A stretch of 64,000 bases of DNA from Bacteroidaceae bacterium (GCA_017535725.1 JAFXTO010000004.1:16856-80855), one strand, 5' to 3'; counted from the stretch's first letter, positions 22,805 to 31,130 are shown. Translations and numbers: made by a program. Notes: generated by a model from the sequence alone, not told the origin.

Positions 22805-22890
22805 GTGTCGCGCCTACCGTCCCCGGGCATGAGCAATGGCCTTGGCCACTGTGAACGGCTCAGGGTGGGCGGGAACGGTAGGCGCGACAC
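22805..22890. repeat. 21-bp inverted repeat around a second palindrome
   Basis: GTGTCGCGCCTACCGTCCCC (from 22805) and its reverse complement ending at 22890 differ at one base. In the 44-base loop lies TGGCCTTGGCCA. It follows the phosphoribosyltransferase stop by 35 bases, so it may end that transcript, although no T-tract follows. Confidence 0.8.
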
Positions 22891-22924
22891 TGCCGGATGC
22901 CCTGGGGCTGCGGGAGCTTCTTCG

Positions 22925-23473
22925 TCATGCGGTCCTGTGTCCGCGGGTCTTGCCCAGGAACACAGCACCGCAGACTGTGGCACCCACGGCGCCGAGACGC
23001 CGGATGAAAGCATCCGATGTCGCGCCAGTGGTGTAGATGTCGTCTATGACCAGCACCTTCCGTCCACGGAGGCTGCTGCTGATGGCGACGTTTCGGACCA
23101 GGCTCTCGTCTCTGGGTGCTCCATGGTGTGCCTTCCTGCGATGGCCGATGACTTCAATGCAATCGAAGCCGTCAGCCGTCCCGAGGATGGCACACAGCAT
23201 CTGCGAGAACTTCTTATAGCGCCTGACGTACGTGTGCTGGCAGCTCGCCGGCACACACACGATGACCACTTCGCTGAGCTTTGCCGCGTGGAGTGCCCGT
23301 CCTATCTCCGTGACCGCCCACTGCCTGGCGTAGGTGCGCCCGTCCTTGAAGTCAAGGATCCGTCGGCACGTCTCCTGCTGCTCGAAGGTGGTCCGGCACT
23401 GCCGCCGGCGGGGGATGTAATCATAGAGTGCGTACTTCAACATGGCCGTATCTCTTTTCTGTTGGTCATCCAT
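22925..23473 (-). CDS. Phosphoribosyltransferase-like protein (ComF-type PRTase domain)
   Basis: From the ATG at 23473 (MDDQQKRDTAMLKYALYDYI) it is 182 residues. The PRPP-binding motif VLVIDDIYTTGATSDAF lies near residues 143-159, and IGRALHAAKLSEVVIVCVPA matches the preceding PRTase strand. It lacks the ComF zinc ribbon, so it is a stand-alone PRTase, perhaps for nucleotide salvage or modification. The start at 23473 avoids an overlap with the upstream gene. Confidence 0.7.
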   Translation of the reverse strand: MDDQQKRDTAMLKYALYDYIPRRRQCRTTFEQQETCRRILDFKDGRTYARQWAVTEIGRALHAAKLSEVVIVCVPASCQHTYVRRYKKFSQMLCAILGTADGFDCIEVIGHRRKAHHGAPRDESLVRNVAISSSLRGRKVLVIDDIYTTGATSDAFIRRLGAVGATVCGAVFLGKTRGHRTA

Positions 23474-23490
23474 TGACGTAGAAGGCAGCC

Positions 23491-23838
23491 TCACTGGGCT
23501 GCCTTCTCCCGCTTCGTGCGGCGGGTCTTGCGCTGCTTGGTCGGGGTGGCTTCCGTGTCGGGAGACTCGACGGGAACTGGCGCGGGTTCTGCCGGCTGCT
23601 CGGCTTCTGCGGGCTGCTTCGCTACCTTGTGCAGCTGCCGGAGCGTCTGCAGGGAGGTGTCCGAGATATTGTAGCCACTACGTTGTTTCAGGACGAACGC
23701 CAGGCGCATGGCGGCCAGTGCCTGCTTGCAGTATCCCTGCAGTTCCGGGTTGTCGACTCCGGTGACGTGGACGAACCACACTTGGTTGTTGCTCTTGTTG
23801 GATTGAACCATCTCTGCTACGATCATATTCTTTTCCAT
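23491..23838 (-). CDS. Hypothetical phage protein, 115 aa, with basic tail
   Basis: Residues 1-70 form a folded domain (NNQVWFVHVTGVDNPELQGY, then AMRLAFVLKQRSGYNISDTS). The rest is Pro/Glu/Ala-rich and ends KQRKTRRTKREKAAQ, which could contact nucleic acid. Not recognised. It lies in the same run as the PRTase. Confidence 0.6.
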   Translation of the reverse strand: MEKNMIVAEMVQSNKSNNQVWFVHVTGVDNPELQGYCKQALAAMRLAFVLKQRSGYNISDTSLQTLRQLHKVAKQPAEAEQPAEPAPVPVESPDTEATPTKQRKTRRTKREKAAQ

Positions 23839-23868
23839 GATGTCTGTCTTTATTTAGGGGGTTAGACT

Positions 23869-24081
23869 TTAGTATTCGTAAATAGTCATGATGTTGATCT
23901 GGATGCCGTCTGCATAGGCCAGTTCGTGGGCTTCGCGTGCGGCCTCGTGGTGTGAATCGGCGCATACCTCGTAGGTGAACTGTACTCCGTCGAAGTCCTG
24001 GATTTCTACGGTGAATTGGTTGCTGAGGAAGCAACGGCGGCTGCGGGTGCGGAAGTTGGAGGTCATGTAAGGAGTTGTCAT
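23869..24081 (-). CDS. Hypothetical phage protein, 70 aa (intact copy of an inverted duplication)
   Basis: From the ATG at 24081: MTTPYMTSNFRTRSRRCFLS, NQFTVEIQDFDGVQFTYEVC, ADSHHEAAREAHELAYADGI, ending MTIYEY. A small alpha/beta protein, not recognised. A decayed copy of this gene and its upstream region lies in opposite orientation at 24236-24530. Confidence 0.65.
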   Translation of the reverse strand: MTTPYMTSNFRTRSRRCFLSNQFTVEIQDFDGVQFTYEVCADSHHEAAREAHELAYADGIQINIMTIYEY

Positions 24082-24308
24082 TGTGATGAAGTTTTTTAGG
24101 GGTGAATGAATAGATTTTTTACGTTGCTTTACCAAGGTAAGCCAGGCGCATCGGTGCAAGGACGCAGAGAATTATTTTCACCCTTCAGGGCGCAAGCAGA
24201 ATTCTGACACACAGAAGGTGTCCGTCAGAATTGTTTGAAAATAATTGTTGAAGCCAAGTCCTCCGGACATCCTTGCAGCGGAAGACGGCGAATTACCTTT
24301 GCAGCGGA
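24082..24308. repeat. Arms and centre of an imperfect inverted duplication
   Basis: The minus-strand upstream region of the 70-aa gene and the plus-strand sequence 24236-24340 share GAAAATAATT, TCCTTGCA, TTACCTT and TCATTCACCCC in the same order. The centre is a hairpin near 24199-24233 (CAGAATTCTGAC / GTCAGAATT). Both arms keep a promoter-like TTACCTT; the plus arm has a good -7 box TACCTTTG (24294-24301). Confidence 0.7.
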
Positions 24309-24530
24309 AAAAGTCGTTTTTCATTCACCCCCAAGAAACTCACTACGACAACTCCGTGACCTCCTGCTGCGCCCCAGCAGCCCTTGCTCCCTGCAACCGA
24401 CGTGGGAACCCCGGACAGGAGCACAGCCACCTGCGAGCCATGCGCTGCACCTCGTGCCCGCACGCTGCCCTCAGAACTCCAATGCCGACGGCATCCCGAC
24501 ACCGTGACCATCTACGAATACAAAAAAAGA
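24309..24530 (+). pseudogene. Decayed inverted copy of the 70-aa gene
   Basis: The plus strand shares with the 70-aa gene the 5' block (TTCATTCACCCC, ACTC.CTACGACAACTCC), and the 3' block where GCCGACGGCATCC is followed by codons for VTIYEYK, matching ADGIQ...MTIYEY. The middle is frameshifted and no continuous frame remains. The stretch 24082-24612 therefore holds only this duplication. Confidence 0.6.
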
Positions 24531-24612
24531 ACCCCGCGGCAGACGTCACGGAGTTCCATTACAGAAGCAGAGGTGGTGCAATAAGAGGAGGTGAGTGACA
24601 ACCGAGATGTCG

Positions 24613-26346
24613 CTACACGCGGATGTCGACAAACGAGTACTGCTTCTGCAGCAGGTCGCCGTACTTGGTCCAGATGCGCTTGTCCACGACGTCGCCGAAG
24701 TGCGTGGCTTCCTCGGGCAGTACGCTGTCGTTGCGCTCCGAGCGCTTGTCCTTCTCGAAGCGGCCTGTAGAGGGCGACTGCCGGACCCGTGTGTTGTTCA
24801 TGGAGATGAGGATGTACTTGCAGCGCTGGGCATTGAAGCGCTTGATGGGGAAGCGGCGGTCGGTCTCTGCGAGGATGTATGACCACAGGAGATACTTGTC
24901 ATGTTGTGGCGGCTCCATACCCCGGTGGGTGCGTGTCTCCACGGTCCACCCGTGCTTCTGCAGTCGTGCCACCGCCAGTTCGTTGTACGTCCGGCGGCTG
25001 TTTGCGCGGTGTGCGTCGCCATAGCGGTCACGGTAGAAGATGACGAGCTTGTTGGCGTGGTGCCGGTAGTAGCCAGCGAAGCGGTCCACGAGTGCGTTCA
25101 CCTCGGTATCCTGTTCCTCCTCGCGCTTGACGAAGAACTCGTTGATGGTGTTGTCGACGATGCGGTCGGGCATGAGTGTCTTCGTCGTCCAGTCGAAATG
25201 CGAGGGCTGTGCCACTTCCATGAACGATGCGGAGGAGCCCCAGTCGAAGCACACCTCCAGCGGTTCCGAGGGGTTGCAGTCGGCATCCATGCGGCTGTCG
25301 CGGTCTGCCAGCTTCGTCCAGGAGAAATCCGTTTCCTCGGCGAAGTCCCGGATGAAGGCGTCGTTGTCGGCGTGGTAGTATTTGTGCTGATCCGAGAGCT
25401 GGTAGTAGCAGTGGTCAATCTTATCGACCACGTAGTTCAGGATTTCGATCATGAACTGCAGCTTGGCCATCACCTTGTATTGGTTGACGATGTACGACAT
25501 GCCCACATTGGCGATGTTGTCGAAGATGGAGGCCAGCATGAACAGTGTGCCGTCCTGCGAGACGAAGGGCTGGATGGTCCTGCGCAGTCGCGCTGCCTCG
25601 TTCCATATCTCCACGAACATGCCGGCGTCGTTCGCCAGCCGGGCATCGATGAGCTGCATCTGCAGGCGGACGACGCGGTTCCATACGTCGAAGAGCTGTA
25701 TGCCTCGTTCCTCCTCGTAGTATTTGGCCGGTTCCAGCAGCCAGCGCTGCGAGGGTTCGTAGGGCATGGAGGAGAGGAACGTGTTGCCATGGTGCTTCAG
25801 CAGCGGGTGGGGCGACAGTCGGCCGAAGACATGCTCATTGCCGCGGTTGGTCGGCGCCACTTCCTGGTCGAACTGTTCCTTGTCCAAGGTCAGCGCCTCG
25901 TCGGTGATGTTGTAGTCGGCATTGGGTCCACGGCTGTTGCCGTCCTGGGTGAGGATGTAGAGAGCGTGTCCGTTGGAGAAGGTGATGCAGTGCTCGAAGC
26001 TCAGCAGGTGTTCGTAGGGCAGGTACCACCCGGCAGGGGGTTGCCGGCAGACCACGTAGTCGCCCGTGCCGGTCTTCGAATCGTATTTCTTGTATCCCAG
26101 CATCTCCAGCATCTTGAAGGTGGATGGGAGCGTCTTCGTCAGCGCCTGCCCGTAGGTGGCCTGTGCCAGTGTAGTGATTCCTCGTGGCATCAGGCGCACG
26201 TTCTCGTCCACCTCAGCACCCACGATGAAGCTCTTGCCCGTGCCACGGCTCCAGACGATGTACTTCTGCCGTGCCTGCAGCAGCATGAAAGCCATCTGCG
26301 GCGGGTTCACCCGGATGTTCTCTTCCCAGACGTTTTCTTCTTTCAT
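24613..26346 (-). CDS. terL: Phage terminase large subunit
   Basis: From the ATG at 26346 (MKEENVWEENIRVNPPQMAF) it is 577 residues. Walker A is SRGTGKS (33-39), preceded by RQKYIVW. A Walker B-like segment is NADYNITDEALTL, and the C-terminal nuclease half has EVCFDWGSSASFMEV and later RYGDAHRANSRRTYNELAV. It would package DNA into the prohead with ATP and cut it. The longer in-frame reading to 26496 overlaps the preceding gene and lacks similarity, so the internal ATG was chosen. Confidence 0.88.
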   Translation of the reverse strand: MKEENVWEENIRVNPPQMAFMLLQARQKYIVWSRGTGKSFIVGAEVDENVRLMPRGITTLAQATYGQALTKTLPSTFKMLEMLGYKKYDSKTGTGDYVVCRQPPAGWYLPYEHLLSFEHCITFSNGHALYILTQDGNSRGPNADYNITDEALTLDKEQFDQEVAPTNRGNEHVFGRLSPHPLLKHHGNTFLSSMPYEPSQRWLLEPAKYYEEERGIQLFDVWNRVVRLQMQLIDARLANDAGMFVEIWNEAARLRRTIQPFVSQDGTLFMLASIFDNIANVGMSYIVNQYKVMAKLQFMIEILNYVVDKIDHCYYQLSDQHKYYHADNDAFIRDFAEETDFSWTKLADRDSRMDADCNPSEPLEVCFDWGSSASFMEVAQPSHFDWTTKTLMPDRIVDNTINEFFVKREEEQDTEVNALVDRFAGYYRHHANKLVIFYRDRYGDAHRANSRRTYNELAVARLQKHGWTVETRTHRGMEPPQHDKYLLWSYILAETDRRFPIKRFNAQRCKYILISMNNTRVRQSPSTGRFEKDKRSERNDSVLPEEATHFGDVVDKRIWTKYGDLLQKQYSFVDIRV

Positions 26347-26386
26347 AGGCGGAGAGACCCGAAGGGGGAACCTTCGGGCAGCAACG

Positions 26387-26635
26387 TTAATAGCGTTCGA
26401 ACCGGATCCAGAGCTCCAGCTGTCCGTCCTTGCCTCGGTTCGTGAGTGGTGTGGCCTGCGGCTGGCCCACCGCATTGGCGATTTCCATGAAGTCATTGGC
26501 CGACACGCGGTGCTGGTCCACGCGCGACTGCTTGATCCTGACCGTCACGGCATGGTCATTGATGACGATTCGGTCGATATGCTTCATGTCCATCAGCCGT
26601 GACAATAGTCTCTTGTTAGTCAGTTTCTTTTGCAT
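26387..26635 (-). CDS. Hypothetical phage protein, 82 aa
   Basis: A small basic protein (MQKKLTNKRLLSRLMDMKHI) with RVDQHRVSANDFMEIANAVG and a C-terminal strand (GQLELWIRFERY). It sits between the probable small terminase and terL, but no family was recognised. Confidence 0.6.
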   Translation of the reverse strand: MQKKLTNKRLLSRLMDMKHIDRIVINDHAVTVRIKQSRVDQHRVSANDFMEIANAVGQPQATPLTNRGKDGQLELWIRFERY

Positions 26636-26647
26636 AGCTTGATGTGC

Positions 26648-27250
26648 TTATGAGTTCATGATTTCCGTAGCCTGCGCATCGTTGATGGGTGCGTCCATGA
26701 TTTCGATGAGCGTTGCCACGTCCTCTGCGGAGTAGCGCAGCCGGTCCAGCGGTATCTGTACGGTTCTTCCCTGTGCATTGATGAACTGAAACAGGAAGAG
26801 GTTCCTTTCCATCCGTCGCGGATCCTCTCCGCCCTCTGGTTTCTCTCCGATGATATCGTGCAGCAGCTTCTTGGCGTTGTTCCATTCCCGCAGGTCTCCT
26901 TTCCTCTTTGCCTCGCGGATGAGTTCCAGCTGATCCTTGATTTGCCAGCTGCGCCAGAAGTCCCAGTCGAAGGTGAAGTCCGTCCTGAACAGTTCCTTGG
27001 CCAGTGCGATATCCCGTCGTATCTGCGTCCGGCTGACGCGGTGGCTCTGCAGCATGAGGGTGATGACGTGCGCCTCGTTCGGGTACTCCTCCATGAGCAT
27101 GGCCGCCTGCTGCACCCTCTTCAGCTGCCGTTCCTCCTCGGCTGTATGCAGGGGATATTGTTCGGGATCCAGGATGTGGTTCCGTATGGTCTCGAACCGC
27201 TCCTCGTCGATGCTTCGTGCACCTCTTTTGACGATTCCGTTGTTAGGCAT
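26648..27250 (-). CDS. Probable terminase small subunit or DNA-recognition protein, 200 aa
   Basis: The N-terminal half is helical (HTAEEERQLKRVQQAAMLME, VITLMLQSHRVSRTQIRRDI), with an HTH-like 'SRTQIRRDIA' segment as in small terminases. The C-terminal half includes MERNLFLFQFINAQGRTVQI. The role rests on its position two genes before terL. It overlaps the 94-aa gene by 8 bases. Confidence 0.5.
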   Translation of the reverse strand: MPNNGIVKRGARSIDEERFETIRNHILDPEQYPLHTAEEERQLKRVQQAAMLMEEYPNEAHVITLMLQSHRVSRTQIRRDIALAKELFRTDFTFDWDFWRSWQIKDQLELIREAKRKGDLREWNNAKKLLHDIIGEKPEGGEDPRRMERNLFLFQFINAQGRTVQIPLDRLRYSAEDVATLIEIMDAPINDAQATEIMNS

Positions 27251-27527
27251 GGTCGATGGCGTTTTGCATTCTGTTGATGAGCCGCAGCAGCTCCACTTGT
27301 GCCGGGTTGCTTCCGTTGTGGGCCGCCTTGACGATAGCCTGGCGCGTTTCCACGAGCTCGCGAATGTATCCGCTGTAGTAGGCCTTCTGAACCTCAGAGC
27401 CCACAGTCTTCAACTCTGTCAGGAACTCCAGCTCGTCCATTTCCAGATTGATGGCTGCCAGCTGAGGAGGGATGAGCATGTAGCCCATCTGCTCCAGCTG
27501 TTCACGTTGTTCCTTGTTCAAATTCAT
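27243..27527 (-). CDS. Hypothetical phage protein, 94 aa, helical
   Basis: Residues MNLNKEQREQLEQMGYMLIP start a mostly helical protein ending AHNGSNPAQVELLRLINRMQ, a pattern also seen in terminase-associated small proteins. It overlaps both neighbours, so the whole 29.0-24.6 kb set looks like one operon. Confidence 0.5.
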   Translation of the reverse strand: MNLNKEQREQLEQMGYMLIPPQLAAINLEMDELEFLTELKTVGSEVQKAYYSGYIRELVETRQAIVKAAHNGSNPAQVELLRLINRMQNAIDHA

Positions 27528-28161
27528 CTTCCAGTGTTTTAAGGTCGAAATCGAAAACTTCCTTGGAGGTATAGATGATACCTCTCTCCAGTTTGGGGTT
27601 GTGCGTGGCGTTCATCGACGTGACGACGGCGACGTGCCACTCACTATTCCAAAGCAGTGCCACCTTGGCATGGAGGGCGCAGCACCTGTACTTGCCCTCG
27701 AATGCCTCTGCGAGGTATGCGAACGGCTTAGGACTGATGCTTCGCACTCGGTTGTCGATGAGAAACCTGATCGAGAGCAGCTCTCCCTTTTCTTCTCTTC
27801 GCTTCAGGGTAGCCAGGCTGTCCTCAGCGATGGAGTAGGAAGAGAGGAACACATGAGCTGGGCCTGTCTGCCGGAGCAGGTAGAGCACCAGCTGTACCAG
27901 GTTGAAAGCCCCCTTTGAGTAGAAATGCTTCTCCAGCCCCGTCTGGATCTGCCCGAGCCCGCTGGGCGCGAGCAGCATGGTGGCTACCATCTCACTGCGG
28001 TCGGCGAAATCGCTGGCGCAGACCCGGCCGGGGAAACCGGACGGCACCAACGGGGATGAGTTGTCCGCTGTCGGCTTCATGGCCGGGGCGGACGTGCCCG
28101 CTGTCGGCTTTTCAGCCGGTGTGGGCGGCGTGGTTTCCGGGCTGGTGATGCGGTAGAGCAT
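27502..28161 (-). CDS. PLD-like (HKD) domain protein, 219 aa
   Basis: After a Pro/Thr-rich N-terminus (about 1-50) comes a domain with GAFNLVQLVLYLLRQTGPAH. The signature HAKVALLWNSEWHVAVVTSMNATHNPK lies near residues 165-191: His and Lys of HxK, then TSMN for the GSxN part. The usual Asp is not in place, and only one HKD half is present, so it would have to dimerise to act as a nuclease or phosphodiesterase. It starts one base into the previous stop (TAATG), which is tight coupling. Confidence 0.65.
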   Translation of the reverse strand: MLYRITSPETTPPTPAEKPTAGTSAPAMKPTADNSSPLVPSGFPGRVCASDFADRSEMVATMLLAPSGLGQIQTGLEKHFYSKGAFNLVQLVLYLLRQTGPAHVFLSSYSIAEDSLATLKRREEKGELLSIRFLIDNRVRSISPKPFAYLAEAFEGKYRCCALHAKVALLWNSEWHVAVVTSMNATHNPKLERGIIYTSKEVFDFDLKTLEDEFEQGTT

Positions 28162-29057
28162 TATCCGAATTTAGCGATGGCCATGTCAATAGCCTCGATA
28201 TCCTTCCGGATGCTCGCGGCCCGGGTCTCGAGCTTCAGGCGTTCGGCACCTTCCGGCATGGGGTTCTCAGCTTCCAGTTTCTTCTCGCTCTGGTAGAGCA
28301 GCTTGTTCTCCGTTCGAAGGAGGCGCACCAGTGCGTTCTTCTTGAGCTTCAGCAGTTCGTCGCGGCTCTTACCTTCGAGTTCACCAGAGGCCTGCCCTGC
28401 TGGGGAGTCGGAGGTGTGAGTCGCAGGACTGTCGGTGGCAGCAGAGTTTTCGGATGAAGCGGAGGAAGAGCCTTTAATGGCCTTTTCGACCTCTTCACCT
28501 GAAATTTCTGCGCCACTCTGGTACTTCTCGAAGAGCGGGTAGAGGCGCTCCATCAGAGCGGTGCACTCCTCTATCTCGTCTGAGAACTCCTTGCGGCGGG
28601 TCATGGACTCCTCGTCGTTCAGCTCGCCCACCTCGGCCATCAGGCGCTGCGCCTTCTCTCGGCGGCGGTAGGCGGCAGCATACTCATGGATGACATGCAC
28701 AGCGTTGACATCCTCCACCGTCATCTCTTCTGCCTCGATTTTCTTGGACATGGCCATGATGCCCAATTGCTGTTGTTCGTCCTGGTCGGCGTGAGCCTCC
28801 TGTCCGTCGAAGACATGCAGTTCGGCATCCGTGTCAGGCACCACCCTGGAAGTGCCGAATGCCTTGGTGAACTCGCGCAGCTGGAAGTCCAGCCGTTCAT
28901 GTGCAGCAGGTCCCTGCTCGCCGTCGCGTTCCAGCTTTCGCACGACAGCAGGCTTGAAGCCAGCCTCCTTCAGGATGGCGATCCCCTCCTGGAAATCTTT
29001 TCTCTTCCCGTTCAGCCAGTCCACGGCCTTCTGGAATGTTTCTTGTTTGTTATTCAT
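28161..29057 (-). CDS. Coiled-coil phage protein, 298 aa
   Basis: Strongly charged and helical: KAVDWLNGKRKDFQEGIAIL at the start, a coiled-coil middle (EEMTVEDVNAVHVIHEYAAA, RRREKAQRLMAEVGELNDEE), a Ser/Ala-rich linker (about 213-245), and a C-terminal coil (LLKLKKNALVRLLRTENKLL). It may be a scaffolding-like or capsid-associated factor, but this is only inferred from position between capsid and terminase genes. Confidence 0.55.
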   Translation of the reverse strand: MNNKQETFQKAVDWLNGKRKDFQEGIAILKEAGFKPAVVRKLERDGEQGPAAHERLDFQLREFTKAFGTSRVVPDTDAELHVFDGQEAHADQDEQQQLGIMAMSKKIEAEEMTVEDVNAVHVIHEYAAAYRRREKAQRLMAEVGELNDEESMTRRKEFSDEIEECTALMERLYPLFEKYQSGAEISGEEVEKAIKGSSSASSENSAATDSPATHTSDSPAGQASGELEGKSRDELLKLKKNALVRLLRTENKLLYQSEKKLEAENPMPEGAERLKLETRAASIRKDIEAIDMAIAKFG

Positions 29058-29081
29058 ACGGTTTCCTGTTTAAGAACGCTG

Positions 29082-29089
29082 CAAAGATA
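29082..29089 (-). promoter_or_regulatory. -7 box (TATCTTTG) of the terminase run
   Basis: TATCTTTGCAGC on the minus strand, 24 bases upstream of the 298-aa gene's ATG, splits the packaging genes from the capsid genes. Confidence 0.6.
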
Positions 29090-29220
29090 CTGCGTTTTTC
29101 ACCGTGTCCGTAGGACAATTCACTTTTGGCCCTCACAGCCATGTGTGAGAGTAATCAGAAAGTCGCCCGAATAGCTATACTTACTCAGGCGACTAACCAT
29201 ATTTATATCTTCAAGGTGTG

Positions 29221-29826
29221 TCAGTTTCCACCTTGGACGTTGTTGCCAGCCGTCTTCTCAGTGAAGATGCCTTCCGTGTCGCCGGTGTAGACCAGCTTGC
29301 GGGGGCATGCGTAGGTGAAGCGCAGTGGCACGTTGTTCTTGTCCGTGGTGGCCGTGCCGGTGGTGCTGGCGTCGGCGGCAACCATCTTGGCGCCGTTGAG
29401 CTTGTCGCCCATCAGGTAGCAAGTGCCGTTCTTGTCCTTGACCAGGATGACGAGCTTGCGACCCCTCAATGCGTTCTCGAAGCCAAAGATGACGGCGTTC
29501 ATCTTGGCACGCGAGATGTCCAGCTGGTAAAGATAGTTCTCTCCTCCGGCCTCGCCCTGTTGGGTGATGGTGAATGCTCCAGCCTCGTCGGTGAACGTCA
29601 CCTTGAACAACTTCTTGCCCACTGCCTGGACAAGATCGCCCGTCCATGCTCCAGCCGTTGCCAGTTGCATTTCATTGCTGTTTCCGGCAGGTGCTGGCAG
29701 GGTTGGCCACGTGGCAATGTCTTCGGCAAAGGCGATACCGATTTCCTGCACCAGTCCGCCCACGTTGTCTATGTCCGCGCAGTTGATGGCCTCGTCGATA
29801 TCTGAAAGTGCGATACAATTAATCAT
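29221..29826 (-). CDS. Putative virion protein, 201 aa
   Basis: Beta-rich, with MINCIALSDIDEAINCADID at the start, FKVTFTDEAGAFTITQQGEA and YLYQLDISRAKMNAVIFGFE in the middle. It directly follows the capsid gene and could be a head decoration or tail-tube-like protein. I cannot name the family. Confidence 0.55.
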   Translation of the reverse strand: MINCIALSDIDEAINCADIDNVGGLVQEIGIAFAEDIATWPTLPAPAGNSNEMQLATAGAWTGDLVQAVGKKLFKVTFTDEAGAFTITQQGEAGGENYLYQLDISRAKMNAVIFGFENALRGRKLVILVKDKNGTCYLMGDKLNGAKMVAADASTTGTATTDKNNVPLRFTYACPRKLVYTGDTEGIFTEKTAGNNVQGGN

Positions 29827-29869
29827 AGTTGTAGCGTGTTAGAGGGTTAGACAATCAGGCTATGCCGTC

Positions 29870-31102
29870 TTAGCCGTTGGAGGCAGCCACGTTGACGGTG
29901 ACAGTCTTGGTGGCGGCGGGGAAGGTGTTGAAGGCAGCCTGTGCGATGGTGATGGTGGCGGTGCCCTCTGCCACACCTGTCACCTTGCCCTCGTCGTCGA
30001 CGGTGGCCTTGGAGGTGTCAGAGCTGGTGAAGGTCAGGGCGCCGGGGGAGTTCGTGGTGAACTCGATGTCGGCAGTGGCGTTGGCGGTGACGGCCAGCGG
30101 TGTCACGGCGTCGAGGGTGTTCGGGGAGATGGGCTGGTCGTTGCAGCAGAAGATCAGCTCGTGGATGCTCACCAGCTGGAAGCCGATCACGTACTTGCCG
30201 ACGGCGGTGTACATGTAGGGATTTCCGCTGGCGAAGGGCTTCAGCTGCTTCATGTCGCTGTCCTTGTCGTAGCCGTAGAAGATGGTGCGTGGCATCATCA
30301 GCATGACGAACTGCGAGCCTTCGGGCATGTAGGGAACCTCCACGAGCTTCACCTTCTTGGCGGTGTTGCGCAGGTAGGCGGTTTCCTGTGTGGCCTCGCC
30401 CTGGGTGCCGGTGACGTGCACGCCCTGGTCTTCGAGCCAGTCCACGTACAGGTCCATGACGTCGGAGCTGATCCACATCTCGCTCTGCTTGTCGCGGAAG
30501 CTCTTCTTGCGGCTGCGCCACATCTCGAGGAGCTTGGTGCCGACGTTGGCGCGGGTGAGTGCGCCGGTGGCATAGCGGTTGCCCTTGGCCACGGCGATGT
30601 TGCCGGCAGCGATCTCTGCCTGGATGATGGTGAGGGGGCCGTCGAAGGCGTACTGCACGCCATCCTTCAGCTTCGTCTCGTCGCGCTTGGCGGTGAGCAG
30701 GGCGGCAGCGAGGTCCTCGGAGGCGCAGTCGATGCCGTAGTTGTTCAGCCAGATCTCGAAGGGGTGGGTGTTGGGGATGATACCTCCGGCCACGTCACCG
30801 AGGTACCAGCGGCGGTAGCGTTCGGGCTCGTCCTCCATTTCCATGACCACGGGATACACCTTCAGCGTGCGGGGAACGATCTTGCCGCTCTCCAGCTGGC
30901 CGAGGAACTTGCCCGTGTAGCCGCGGCTCACGCTGCCGAGTTCAGTGCGGCCGAGGACGATGCTGTCCTTGATGCCCGGCATGGGGGCGAAGAGAGACAG
31001 CAGCCTGGAGGCCTCCTTGTCGCGGATGGACACCAGCAGGTCCTGGTGCCTCTTCACTGCGTCTTGTACCGCAGTGATGTCAATAGGCTTTGTCAAATCC
31101 AT
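29870..31102 (-). CDS. Major capsid protein with C-terminal Ig-like domain
   Basis: 410 residues. The N-terminal part (MDLTKPIDITAVQDAVKRHQ, then IRDKEASRLLSLFAPMPGIK) and the middle (SRKKSFRDKQSEMWISSDVM, PEGSQFVMLMMPRTIFYGYD) match the major-capsid-type proteins of Bacteroidota prophages. It comes after the ClpP-like protease, as in HK97-type modules. Residues about 325-410 form a bacterial Ig-like (Big_2) repeat (NSPGALTFTSSDTSKATVDD, GKVTGVAEGTATITIA), which would be displayed outside the capsid. Confidence 0.7.
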   Translation of the reverse strand: MDLTKPIDITAVQDAVKRHQDLLVSIRDKEASRLLSLFAPMPGIKDSIVLGRTELGSVSRGYTGKFLGQLESGKIVPRTLKVYPVVMEMEDEPERYRRWYLGDVAGGIIPNTHPFEIWLNNYGIDCASEDLAAALLTAKRDETKLKDGVQYAFDGPLTIIQAEIAAGNIAVAKGNRYATGALTRANVGTKLLEMWRSRKKSFRDKQSEMWISSDVMDLYVDWLEDQGVHVTGTQGEATQETAYLRNTAKKVKLVEVPYMPEGSQFVMLMMPRTIFYGYDKDSDMKQLKPFASGNPYMYTAVGKYVIGFQLVSIHELIFCCNDQPISPNTLDAVTPLAVTANATADIEFTTNSPGALTFTSSDTSKATVDDEGKVTGVAEGTATITIAQAAFNTFPAATKTVTVNVAASNG

Positions 31103-31130
31103 AGTGATTGATGTTTTTGAGGGTTATACG

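Larger units (their letters stand above)
22158..22924. other. Gene-free, GC-rich, structured stretch
   Basis: No convincing gene was found in these 767 bases. It holds the hicAB-2 terminator, a second plus-strand terminator (22431-22465), a hairpin at about 22644-22666 (GAGTGCATAG / CTATGCTCTC) and a 21-bp inverted repeat at 22805-22890. Short frames here are GC-rich shadows without recognisable content. Confidence 0.6.

Noticed and set aside
22925-23473. A second comF gene
   Set aside because: The PRTase motif is present but the ComF zinc-ribbon cysteines are absent, so the competence name is not justified.
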